64,000 nt of DNA from Glebionis coronaria (taxonomy: Eukaryota > Streptophyta > Magnoliopsida > Asterales > Asteraceae): assembly GCA_025667525.1 (NCBI GenBank), contig CM046874.1, forward strand, positions 278,874,380 to 278,938,379, given 5' to 3'. A program made the translations under genes and the position numbers. Positions 33,594-44,422 of this stretch are shown piece by piece; within the stretch, counting starts at the first letter, position 1, and each line of letters starts with the position of its first letter. The notes below the pieces were generated by a model, which was not told the origin of the DNA, ran no database searches, and was given only the letters and a program-made list of their open reading frames with translations.

Positions 33594-35126
33594 GTTGATA
33601 TTGTAGGCGCAATATTGGTGGGGGCCACGACAGTTACTTGCGTCGCCTTCCACACAGTTTTCTCTACCTACACTTCTGTTACGACAGGAGGGGGCAAGGG
33701 GTGGTCATGCGGTAGGGTAGTGCTGCTCCCTTAATGGTATTGGGGGTGATCCTCACGCAGCCTCTTAGGGGACGCGTTAAAGGTCCCCCTTCCACTTCTA
33801 CTTCTCTTACAACCCTCCTCAAGGATTTGCGTTTCCTAGAAGTAGGCTTTGGCTGCCTAGAGGTTCCAGTCTCATTTGCCACTTCCTCTTCATCGTCATC
33901 ACCGAATAGAAGGATGATGGACGGACCGGTTAGCTGCTCCATGTTCTCACCTTGGTTTTCACCTTGGAGGGCAGTGGCGTTCTCTAATAGCAGCTCACCA
34001 CCATCTTCATTGGTGAAGTCCAACGGCGACTTCTCTATCACTGGTTCCTATATGCCATACTATGGCTCTGGCTTTTCTTCGAGGGCGATGGTCATGTTTG
34101 CAGTCGCGAGAAGTAGAGAGGGCTCACCTTCATGTAGTGGTCGGGATCCCTCCTCAACCTTATTCGGATCCCCCTGGCGTAGTAGCCCAAATAGCTTCAT
34201 CGTTGCGGACATATGCATACATGTACGTTAGTCTGATTGAAAGCATGTTATATACGTTTATATGGATGTATATCTATATATAAAGAAACACCACCCTCTC
34301 TACGACTGTTCAAAAATGTGGGATATCTGTCCTCCCGGTCGTAATAGTTGCGGCTGATGCCTACTAGGCATAAGAAATTCTCTGGTAGGCCTTTGTGTAA
34401 ATATGTGCAGTTGGTATCTAATATCCTCACATCCCTACTACTGTATGTATCTTTGGGGGCGGATAATCTATTGGAGCTCTGTTTTTCAGGCGGAATCGAG
34501 TTGGAAATACCTTAGTATCTACGAAAAATAATGGTCATACCAGCTTTTCAACGAATCTAGAGCCTTGGTATAACACATGGGTGCATTACCCGACCGTTTT
34601 TAAACGACAACCAGCCGTTGACCATTTGACGTGCATAAAAAATCCTAAAAAGACTTACGGTAGGGGTTATACTACATGTATAGGATGTAATCTCGAATTG
34701 ATCTATCTTACACGCCCTTATACAGTGGAGTTAGGTTATATGGAAATCATAGTACGTAAGGATATCTACAAGAAACTTAGACAGAGGAATGCGGTAGTTG
34801 GCCGAGTCAAACAGGCGCGTATATACACCTATTTTCCCAGCAGGAGCGTCCGTGATCACTTCACCATCACCCGGATAGGTGTGGTGTACGCTCTCAGGAA
34901 TGTAATAATGAGACAGAAATTCCGTAAATTTCTCCGCCGACATCACATTGAGTACAGTCGTGATAGTGGGGTTGTCTTTCACCATGATTTATAAATATGA
35001 GTAGAAGGGACCAGTGATCTAACCCCGTACGACGGATTTCCGTGGAAAGTAAGTAGAAGGAATGTAAGGAAATGCAACAATGGTGTAGAAGGTGTAGATT
35101 GTGTGTGTGCAGTCACACACACAGGC

Positions 35127-35135
35127 TTTTTATAG
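35127..35135 (-). promoter_or_regulatory. possible TATA box for the antisense gene of element D
   Basis: On the - strand CTATAAAAA is followed by GCCTGTGTGTGTG. A start about 30 bp downstream would give a leader of roughly 115 bases before the ATG at 34985. A near-palindromic GTGTGTGTG...CACACACAC stretch (35098-35122) lies between. Prediction only. Confidence 0.45.
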
Positions 35136-35445
35136 GGTTGCCTCGGTTTACGAGGTAGCCTGGATGATTGTCACGTGTAATCCACTACGCCCATCCAACG
35201 GATGGGATTACTGCCATAGCTGAAACGTCAGAGGGACCCACACGTCACCTCATAACAGTTTTGTGTGGCCCAATACTGGGCCTGTCTGGTGCACTTTTGC
35301 AGCAAAACCTGCGAACCATGACTATCATTAGTACACTCATTAATATTGTCCCGGTCGATCGATTTGTGGTGCAGCTTTATTTGAAAAAATGAAATAAGGG
35401 ACATTCGTTAGTCTAGAGGTTACGCCTACGGCTGTAACAACTAGA
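35136..35445. other. region upstream of the antisense gene, inside element D
   Basis: About 300 bp of moderately GC-rich DNA between the antisense gene's TATA box and D's polypurine tract. The + strand frame 35168-35392 shows no domain. By position it would hold the antisense gene's upstream promoter. Confidence 0.4.
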
Positions 35446-35453
35446 CTGGGGGA
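35446..35453 (+). other. polypurine tract of element D
   Basis: A purine run (CTGGGGGACA context) two bases before the 3' LTR start at 35456. It would prime plus-strand DNA synthesis. Confidence 0.75.
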
Positions 35454-35455
35454 CA

Positions 35456-36041
35456 TGATGACGTATAGTCCCCAACCGGGTCATAGACCCGGCCCACGGG
35501 TACTACCCGCATCCGGCCCGTCATGGACGGGTTGGATTAATTTCATTTAAGATTATGGGCTTCGAATGAATAGTTGCCGCGTAGATGCGTGCGACCCACG
35601 GCCTGGCACGGCCAGTAAAGGGTTAGACAGACTCACTATCTTGTTAGGATTGGGATTTTCCCTAAAGTGGAGGATATACACTAATCATAATTAGAAGATA
35701 ACAATCAAACTAATTATGGCACTTATCCTTTGCTTGGGGCCGAAGCATCGGTGACAGCCTATTAGGGTTTCACCGCCTATATAAGGAACCCCCAAGGGTT
35801 CCACAAAGGTATCACATTCTTCATACTCTTAATATACAACTGATCACTAACCCTAAACCAATTACTTACTCTCACGCTGGAGTCTATTCGTGGGATACAT
35901 TCTCACGGTAAGCTTAACGCGTGTTGTTTTAGTGTGTAGGAACTCAGCAATAAGTTCACTTGGTGCAAGAGCTGGAACCCCACATATCCAAATTAAGCCT
36001 AATTCGGATCAAGCAAGGATCATCCAACTTTTGTATCAACA
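35456..36041 (+). repeat. 3' LTR of element D
   Basis: Starts TGATGACGTATAGTCC and ends ...TTTTGTATCAACA, followed by the ACTAC target copy and the continuation of C's reverse transcriptase. By eye about 57 of 585 positions differ from the 5' LTR, most of them transitions. The block around the TATA box (35700-35815) is nearly unchanged. Confidence 0.93.
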
Positions 36042-37230
36042 ACTACTATTGCTTCTTAGACGGTTTCTTTGGATATTTTCAAATTCCAGTCGATCCAAAA
36101 TACCAAGAGAAAACCATATTCACTTGTCCTTATGGAACATTTGCTTATAAAGGAATGCCTTTCGACTTATGCAATGCTCTCGTGACTTTACAAAGGTGTA
36201 TGATGGCAATATTCCATGACATGGTTGGACAAACTATGGAAGTCTTTATGGACAATTTCTCGATTTATGGAGATTCTTTCTCTTCTTGCCTTGCTAATTT
36301 AGAACGTATGCTTAAACGATGTGAAGACACTCGTCTCGTTCTTAGTTGGGAAAAGTGCCATTTCATGGTAAAAGAAGGCATCTTTCTAGGTCACAAATTT
36401 TCAAAAGACGGTATTGAAGTCGACCGTGCTAAAGTCGACGTCATTGCTAAATTACCGCTTCCCACTACCGTGAAGGGAGTGAAAAGTTTCTTAGGTCATG
36501 CGGGTTTCTATCGACATTTCATTCTATATTTTTCTAAGATAGCTCGACCGATGACTCATCTCTTAGAGAAAGATGCTCCTTTCATCTTTTCTCAAGATTG
36601 TCTCGACTCTTTCGAAACTCTTAAAGGTAAATTAACTAAGGCACCGGTCTTAGTCTCTACAAATTAGGAGTAACCTTTCGAGCTCATGTGCGATGCTAGT
36701 GATTTCGCGGTAGGAGCGGTTTTAATTCAACGCGTTAACAAACATTACCAACCCATCTATTATGCTAGTAAGACAATGATGGGGGCTCAATTGCATTATA
36801 CCACTACCGAAAAAGAGCTTAGCTGTAGTGTATGCTTTTGAGAAATTCCGCTCTTATATTGTGCTTTCCCCCACCATCGTTTACACCGACCATTCTGCCT
36901 TGAAATACTTGTTGCCGAAGCAAGATGCTAAACCGAGACTCCCTCGTTAGGTTTTCTCTTACAAGAATTCAAAATTGAAATTCGTGATAAAAAGGGAGCC
37001 AAAAACCTAGCCGCGGATCACTTATGTAGACTTGAGGATCCTTATCAAGGGTAACCTCCAAACAAAGAGAATAATAAATCTTTTCCCCTTGAGACCTTAA
37101 TGTCTATTAATTCCAATCTTGATGATAACCCATGGTTTGCGGACATTGCAAACTATTTGGCGGGTGGAGTTCTTATCGAAGGGTTAACATCCTAACAAAA
37201 TAAAAAATTCTTTAAAGACATTAAGCATTA
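36042..37230 (+). pseudogene. reverse transcriptase palm and RNase H of element C
   Basis: It resumes exactly at the ACTAC target: CFLDGFFGYFQIPVDP, TCPYGTFAYKGMPFDLCNA, QRCMMAIFHDMVGQTMEVFM. The active site reads FMDN (near 36250) instead of the usual FMDD/YVDD, so a catalytic aspartate is lost. LFGH-type motif GIFLGHKFSKDGIEVDRAKV and FLGHAGFYRHFI follow, then TAG at 36665-36667 and another stop two codons later. RNase H is seen as PFELMCDASDFAVGAVLIQR, YYASKTMMGAQLHYTTTEKE, then shifted YTDHSALKYLLPKQ and AADHLCRLEDPYQG. It is non-functional by one catalytic change plus several stops and shifts. Confidence 0.9.
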
Positions 37231-38412
37231 CTATTGGGACGACCCTTATCTCTTTAAGAAATGTGCAGATCTTATCATTCCTAGGTGTGTTGATGGGCCC
37301 GCGGCCTTACAGATCCTTGAGGCTGGCCACAAACACCCACTGGTGATCACTTTAGCCCTAACTACACCACGAAGAAAGTTTTCGACTCCGGATTCTATTG
37401 GCCCACCATTTATCATGACGCTCACGAAATGGTTAAGCATTGTGATGCTTGCCAACGACAAGGCAAGATCACACATAAGGACGAGATGCCTCAAAATTTC
37501 ATTCAAGAGTGTGAAATCTTTAACGTATGGGGCACCGACTTTATGGGGCCATTTCCATCATCAAAAGGGAACAAATACATCCTCGTAGCCGTTGACTACG
37601 TATCCAAATGGGTTAAAGCAAAGGCTTTACCTGCTAACTATGCGAGGGTTGTTGTGAACTTTTTGAAGCAATTGTTTGCTAGATTCAGCGTTCCTCGTGT
37701 TATCATTAGTGATCGCGATACTCATTTTTGCAATGATCAAATCGTACGCGTCATGGATAAGTATGGTGTCAATCGCGACTTTCCACCGTGTATCATCCAC
37801 AAACTAATGGTCAAGCCGAGGTTTTTAACCGTGGACTTAAACGAATCTGAGAGTGTACCGTGGGAGAGCATCGTGCCTCATGGGCCAATAATTTAGATGA
37901 TGCTTTGTGGGCTTTTCGTACCGCTATAAGACACCTATAGGTTGTACTCCTTTTCGCCTTGTGTACGGAAAGGCGTGCCACCTCCCCATTGAGTTGGAAC
38001 ATAAGGCTTATTGGGCCTTGAAATGGACTAATTTTGACATAAATAAAGCCGGTGATCTTAGGAAAATCCAACTCAATGAACTTAATGAACTTAGGAATGA
38101 GGCTTATGAGAATTCGTTGATCTATAAGGAGAAGACTAAGCTCACTCATGATTCTAAGATTAAGAACCGAGAGTTCAAAATTTGTGATCAAGTTTTACTC
38201 TTTAATTCTCGGTTGAAATTTTTTTCGGGAAAACTTAAGAGCCGTTTGTCCGGTCCATTCACCGTGGCCCAAATTTTCCCTTATGGCACCATTGAGCTAG
38301 CTCAACCAAATGGGCCCAACTTTAAGGTGAATGGCCAACGGGTTAAGTTTTACTTTGGAGAGGACATCTCTCATGATATGATTACATCCCTCTCCATATT
38401 TCCCTTGAATTA
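37231..38412 (+). pseudogene. integrase of element C
   Basis: The N-terminal zinc region is split over frames: [16 protein letters not shown] early, then [16 protein letters not shown] with the two cysteines. Core: [20 protein letters not shown] (first Asp), [16 protein letters not shown] (second Asp). A Glu is found in [10 protein letters not shown] only in a shifted frame near 37815. After another shift, CTPFRLVYGKACHLPIELEH, LRNEAYENSLIYKEKT, KICDQVLLFNSRLKFF and KLKSRLSGPFTVAQIFPYGT give the C-terminal part, ending in TAA at 38410-38412. Catalytic residues remain but in different frames, so no intact enzyme can be made. It would have inserted the element's cDNA. Confidence 0.9.
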
Positions 38413-40461
38413 AATTTGGGAAATCCAGTAGAGCTAGAGACTCGTGATAAATACATCAAGCATCGTATAACTAGGTTAGATTTTATCCTTTTTCCACCTT
38501 TCCACCTTTTCCACCAATAAGTGTAGGGGAGCCAAATAGGTTGTTGTTTTATGGTGTTGTGTAGGGATTTGTGCTATCAAGATCCACAATTGGTGCTTTT
38601 GACGTGACCCGTGATCCCATGTACCCGTGATACCGGTTCTATCAAAACTATTGTGATTCATACTTGTATATAAATAAGTTGAATAATTTGAAATCACTTT
38701 AGTTGTCTCTTCCTTAGCTTGAATTTAAACAAAGTGCACAATGTCCTAAGTGTATGGGAGTTTACTTCCACATGCTTAAACATTGAGGAAAATGTTTATA
38801 TTAAGTGTAGGGGAGACTTCTATCAAAGTTAAGTGGGCTTTTCCATGAATTTGTCCTCATTTTAACTAGAAAATTAATATTTTTCAACGTTTTTCAAAAT
38901 TTTTGATCTATTTTGGCCTAGTAGTATTTTTCATTTATTTTCTTTTATCTTCTTTCCTTTTGTCATCACTATCATATTTATATATATTACATTTCATGAA
39001 TAAAGTCAAAAAGAAAAAAAATGAATAAATAAAATGGTTTTAACGAGTTTAGATGTCTTTGACATATTAGGCCCATCGTGAATATTTTGAATCAACGCGA
39101 GTTTACTTATTTGAGTTTACTCTAGCTAGTATCCTTAACCATATGAATCTTAATTAGTTTATTAGGCTAAGCATCCACGAGTATCATTACTTGAGATTTT
39201 AAATTGTGGAGAACGAGAAATGATAGATTCAATTATAAGTTACATATTCTTTCATGAACTTATGTGAGTTAATTATAAGCTTTTTCTCCCAACACTTGTC
39301 AATAAATAAATGCAGTAAATAAGGTCGTACGATTTGAAAAATTACTTAGCTTCTAGCCCAAAATCGTTTAAAATTTGCTCGGGATTAATTAGCGTTCATA
39401 GCCAAGGCATAACTTATTGAAACGAGACGCGAAGATTGGCGCATCCAAAAAGGCCCTAACAAGGCATGAGGATATCCGAGTCCAAAAAGGCCCTCACAAG
39501 GCATGAGGATTCACTTTTTTTGCTAAAGATCCAAAGATGATGTGAAAATCATTAATCCAAATCAATATGAAGGATCAAGACACACGACGAGAAGCAATTT
39601 ACTCCCATAAGGTTGCGGAAAAGTCTATCCAAAAAGGCCCTTACAAGGCATGAGGATAAATATATCCAAGTACGAAAAGCAGGCGGATCGTTGTATATCA
39701 AAATCCTAAATAAAGACAAGGGTAAATGAAGAAGTCGTGGTCAAAGTTTGAAGCATCTCTCACTCCAGATGAAGATGTATACCAAAATGAAGAGAAGACC
39801 ATAATTTCAAGATTGTCTCGCAAGATTTGAAGTTTGAAGTACATGCCAAATATCGGTCAGAGAAAGGTCTCAAATCGTGAAACGAGTTATGCCAAGATAT
39901 GAACTCTATGAGATTTTGAGAAGCTGTTTTAAAAGATTTTTTCCTTTAGCTAACTATTGAGTAAATCGTCCTACTTTATTTTTGGCCTTAATAAATTATC
40001 GAAATAAGTTAGAAATGCATCCTTTGTGATCATTGAAGGCAAAAAATACAATACAAGAGATACACCATAGGAATAAGGGGGTCTAAGTGAATAATTAAAC
40101 TACATGAGTAAGTGTTAGCTTTACTAACTTATAATAACAATGATCTCGTTTTTACGCTTGGTATGGGGAACGTGAAACTTGAGGGTGATAAATATTCATG
40201 ACACCAAAGCCCTAATTTAAGTCTTAGAATTCTTTACGAGTTTCTTCCATCAAACAATTTCAAAGTTAATGAATCAAATAGAAATTGTTATATCCTTTAT
40301 AAAGTTTTGATCTTTTCATCGTTGTTAAGTTTCTTTTTTTATAGTAGTAATAATATATCGTAATAAAGGCCAAGATGGGTTAATTATGATGAAAAATATA
40401 AATTTGCTCTTTAAAATCGTGCATTGCATGGAGACATTGAAATGGTCAAGTGTAGGGGAAT
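38413..40461 (+). other. 3' non-coding region of element C
   Basis: About 2 kb without a recognisable env-like or other frame. The AAGTGTAGGGGA motif occurs near 38520, 38806 and 40448; the last one precedes the LTR and is taken as the polypurine tract. A 30-bp repeat occurs three times at 39444-39655. The part from 39784 on is the start of the tandemly duplicated 7.8-kb block and recurs at 47603. Confidence 0.65.
39444..39655 (+). repeat. dispersed 30-bp repeat, three copies
   Basis: Units of the form TCCAAAAAGGCCCT(A/C/T)ACAAGG followed by CATGAGGAT start near 39446, 39482 and 39629. They are nearly identical to each other in otherwise diverged sequence. Purpose unknown. Confidence 0.75.
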
Positions 40462-42251
40462 TTAATAAATGTGAAAACACTTATCCCTTTACCACTTAAG
40501 ACAATGAAAAACAAGACCTAAATGTGTATTTAATATCTTAAAAGTCGGAATTACGCGTGGTTTTGTGTTTTAATGTGAAACAGGTACAAAATATCATAAA
40601 TGAAGAAAACACGGGATTTCATGGACTTTTATCAAAGAAAAAGTCAAAGTCAAAGGACCAAAAGTGCAAAAGTTTGGAAGTCAAAGGGCCTAGATATAAG
40701 ATATATTGAAGACAAGGACCAAAAATGAAGAATTTTAAAATTAAAGGACTAAATATTCCAAGTTGCAAAGTTCTTACTAAACCTAGCAAAATGGACCAAT
40801 AGAAATCAAGAGAAAGGCCTCACACGGATTCAGATCTGGTTTAACACTTTTTAGCCAATAGAATTGCAAGAAAAAAGATCACATGGATCACCACATCACC
40901 CCACTTTTTCAGAGCCAGTCAGCAAAAAAGAGCCAATAAGAGTGTGACACGTGTCACTCTCATAACTCATCACTTTCAACAAACGGGGAAGGAGCTAGAG
41001 GCCATTGCAGAAGACGAGTTCAACATGAAACTTGCTCGTCTTGGAAAGACGAATCCAATGGTACCAATCTCATGCCTTGTTGTTTACCCAATCAAAACAC
41101 CCAATTCATGCCCAAACCCTAACACACGTGTCCAAGTTTAATTGGGCACTTTGGCTGTCACAACTGACACGCCCGTCACCTCATACATTCCTTACGTCAC
41201 CCACACGCAAACCCACCTACCCTCACTCTCTCTCACTCCATATAAATACCCCCACGCTCCTCACACCTCTCATACCCCTTTTCAAGCTTTAATTTTAGCT
41301 TTATTTTCTCTAAATTTAGCTAAAATATGTAGTTAGTTTAGTCTTTGTAATCTCCTTTCGAAGTTGTACTCGAATTCACAGTTATTAATAAAATTCCAGT
41401 TTATGTTACAATTCATCTGCCGTCTCCGAATTTCTAGCCCTCTCTAGTGTTTGAATTGTTAATTTTGTTGTTGAATCGTGTTATAGAGCTTAGTTGTAAG
41501 CTCTAGGAACTTGTTTGATGTTGTTTGGTTAGGATTTGAAGATTTGCAGATTTTTGGAGGGAAATTTGTTTTTAAATCACACAGATCATGATTCTGTGTG
41601 ATTTTGTGGTTGATTTGTGTTGAAAGAAGTTAGAGTAGGTTAGTGGAGTTAGGATTCGGCTTGATCTTCATCAAAGGAGGCCTGGATGTTTTGTAATCTC
41701 TTATTTCAGTTTTTAGGCAAAAACTAGGTTATGTGATCCGCTATGTTCTTGTATTTTGGTTAAGTTTGCTTGCTCAGATCTGGTTATTGTGTGTTGTTTT
41801 AGTTGTTTGAATACTTGTGCTCATCACTAGATCTAGCAATTGCTTCATTAAATATGCTTAAATCAACCTTAAGGATTGTTTGGATTGAGGATTTTTGATT
41901 TTTTGTTTGAGGCTTGTGTTATGAATTTGTATACATCAGTTTAGACTTCATATTAGCACCTAGAAACAGTCAAACTTTTGGTATAATACAAAGTCAAACA
42001 GTTTTTTACTTGCAAATTGGTTCAAGTTTTCTATCATAAAATATTGCTCATTAGTCATCTTGCAATCTTAATAAATCCTTCATTAATCTGTGTTAGAGTT
42101 TAAATTTTGGTTTTTTCAATAGCTTATAGGTCACTTAATAAGTTTCTAGCTATTTGTTAAGCCTAATAACACATAGATAAGTCCAGATTTGAGATCAAAA
42201 GTAGCTGTTCATTATAGTTTAAACTGTTAGCTTATTTGATATTCAAAATAG

Positions 42252-42840
42252 TGTTGGGTCAAAAAGTTGATGTGGCAGAAACTCAAAAACGAAGAAAACA
42301 TGAAGACATTTGTTCAGGCGTTGACAAGAGCAAATCAGGCGTTGTCAAGAGCAAATCAAGCGTTGACAGAAGTCAACATTGACAAGCATTGTCATGTCTA
42401 ATCCAAGCATTGTCACATGCAATCCAAGCATTGACAGAAACGTAGACAAGTGTTGTTGGAAGCTTCTATTTAGATAAGTATGCAGAATATATTCTGTATA
42501 TGTTTATTTGAATAGAAGATATACATGTTTATTTGATATTATCTCTTGTAAACCCTATTCCTTACACTATAAAAGGAACCAAGGGTATTAGGTTTATTCA
42601 TATCATTCATTCACAATGTAAACCTAAAAGCGTGTGTCGACTAGACGTAGGATTCAATGTATACACGTCTAGTGCTTGTTTGTTATTAATATAATGAACA
42701 ATCCTTTTGTTTTAATTCATGTGTTTTGTGCCTAAACACCTTGTTTAATGTGTCGTGTTCTAATTCCGCTTTGATTATCTAATCATATGAACATGATGCA
42801 TTCCTAGTAGCTAAAAGATTCAAGGAAACCAAGGTTTCCA
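42252..42840 (+). repeat. 5' LTR of element F, copy 1
   Basis: Contains a short 21-bp-period array (GCGTTGACAAGAGCAAATCAG-like units, about 42317-42440), a TATAAAAGG box near 42570, and a hairpin: ACTAGACGT (42640-42648) pairs with ACGTCTAGT (42665-42673) over a 16-base loop. All three are kept in the other LTR copies. Confidence 0.88.
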
Positions 42841-44422
42841 TAGTTGGTATCAGAGCCTCGTGGCTCGTGATGCTAGGACCAACAAGGTTTTCTTGTATTG
42901 AGAAAAGAAGAAAAATCCATCTAGGGTTTTTCTAGACGTTTTTGTGTGCGCAGCAGTATTCAGAAGGCCATAACTTTTTATTGAACCGTTGGATCGCCAC
43001 GAAATTTTTTGTGTGTGTTCTACACACATATATCTAGATATCCACCAGAGGGATTTGTCGAGATCTATTACCAATAAAAAGTTATTGAGCGTCAAAGTCA
43101 GTAGTGGTCATATGCTGTTTTCTGTGAACAGTAATAGTAAAAATGCGATTTCTCCTTCGTTGACCGTTCGATCATCGTAAAATTCGATCTGTAGGTTCTT
43201 GACACTTGTGTCTAGGATCTCACCGAAGGGATCTTAGATCTGAGCTCTCATGAAGAAGATATTCGATGTCAAAGTTCACTACAGTTTATGGTTTTCACAT
43301 AAAATCATGATTTAGGGTTTATAAAACCCTAGATCTATTACCCGCTGACATGTGTTATTTAGACGCTGATAGATGTTGGTGTGATACTGATAGATGTTGG
43401 TGTGACGCTGACAAGGCATGGATGAGACGCTGATGGCCAGGCGCTGACAGGTACAAATTTGGCGCTGACAGGAATAAGTTAAGCGCTGTTGGGAAGCGCT
43501 GACACTTGTTGTCCGATATATACATTTTCAAACGCTAACAAGTGTTGTCCGATATTGGACAACACACAGTGTTGATATCTTGGATAAAGGAAGATGTTGG
43601 ACAACAAAGGAATAGCTGCTGTTTGGAAAATTGATACGATTTTAGCACACAAAAAGAGATATTTACACGCAAAGGTACATGGAATCTCCGTTTTTATTTA
43701 GAATATCAAGTTGATATTAATGGCTCGGATATTTTTACAAGGGGTCAATGATTTTTCTAAGTTAGCACCAATTAGCGAAGTATTATTGGAGTAATGTTTA
43801 TTATGTAATTGGGATAGCCTTGTGAAAGAGTTATTCACTAACAACTTTTACATATGAAGATATTGGTTCATTAAGACTTGTCATGAAGAGGTGTTGGCTT
43901 AAGGGGAAGAATTCTTATGGTAAGTTTGATGATTGAAGAAGATTTTCGCGAGTTTGTGTTCTATCATATCTTAAAGACGTGCACTTCCAGTCATTGCTTT
44001 TTAAGATAACTTGTTCGTGCTTTAAATGTTTGGTGACGAAGACTTGTCATAACACTTGAAGGAGTTACATTATCGTGCTCAGTGTCTCACAAAGGATGAG
44101 AATATTGACAAGGGATCGAGGTCTACTTATATTTTCTCTATTTGGTATAAGTTCTTCATCACATGGATAGTACAAGACATGGAACACAAGGTAAGGTTAT
44201 TCTACCTCTACATCAAGAATATTATATTTATTTTTCTTCAAGGTCATTACATAGAGCCTATATTTGGAGAATCTTCAAGATTGCGTACATTATTTACTTC
44301 CCTGTTGATGTGACAAAAAGGGGAAGACATACATGCTACAATTGAGGGGAAGCAATTTGAAGATGATGTACAACTTAAAAGAGATACACAAAGAGTTTTG
44401 CCGACAACAACTAGGGGAAGAT
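42841..44422 (+). other. interior of element F, copy 1
   Basis: 1.6 kb with a primer site at its left end and a purine tract at its right end but no recognised protein. Open frames such as 44056-44313 and 44163-44345 lack any domain. A stretch at about 43340-43560 repeats the motif (G)CGCTGACA at irregular spacing at least eight times. Confidence 0.7.

Larger units (their letters stand above)
32084..34985 (-). pseudogene. antisense spliced gene of element D: gypsy-type transposon coiled-coil protein
   Basis: The gene runs opposite to gag-pol. From the ATG at 34985 the - strand reads SAEKFTEFLSHYYIPESVHH, IGVYTRLFDSANYRIPLSKF and VDILTYYDFHI. Shifted fragments continue with LPENFLCLVGISRNYYD (near 34400), an acidic FGDDDEEE with basic SRKRKSLRR stretch (33679-34041), then a coiled coil (REKLVEKHEQTISTL, EMERRMFETLEKVDNEL). 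The C-terminal domain has AIAGRRWMVGQGTRLAVM, DLEYPFLSELEAIKN and PSQLTLPIYDV, with its stop at 32084. It matches the 'putative gypsy type transposon' family that Tat, Grande and Retand elements carry antisense. Function is unknown. GT-AG introns lie at 33492-33593 and 32882-32960. Breaks: a TGA at 33006-33008, and frameshifts near 33280, 33720 and 34500-34730. Confidence 0.85.
12945..36041 (+). mobile_element. Element D: Tat-like Ty3/gypsy retrotransposon, nested in C and carrying E
   Basis: TG...CA LTRs of 587 and 586 bp (12945-13531 and 35456-36041) are flanked by the direct repeat ACTAC (12940-12944, 36042-36046). Removing the element rejoins C's reverse transcriptase. Internal order: primer-site-like sequence, gag, protease, reverse transcriptase (split by element E), RNase H, a second RNase H-like domain, integrase, then a gene on the opposite strand, a polypurine tract and the 3' LTR. 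Without E it is about 10.9 kb. The LTRs differ at roughly 10% of positions by my count. The second RNase H domain and the antisense gene point to the Tat lineage. Confidence 0.93.

Noticed and set aside
33734..34283. Open + strand frames of 165 and 73 codons
   Set aside because: They lie opposite the antisense coding region of element D and show no domain. The - strand reading has conserved motifs, so these are shadows.
34581..34994. Open + strand frame of 137 codons
   Set aside because: Shadow of the conserved N-terminal domain of the antisense gene, which reads on the - strand (KIGVYTRLFDSANYRIPL).
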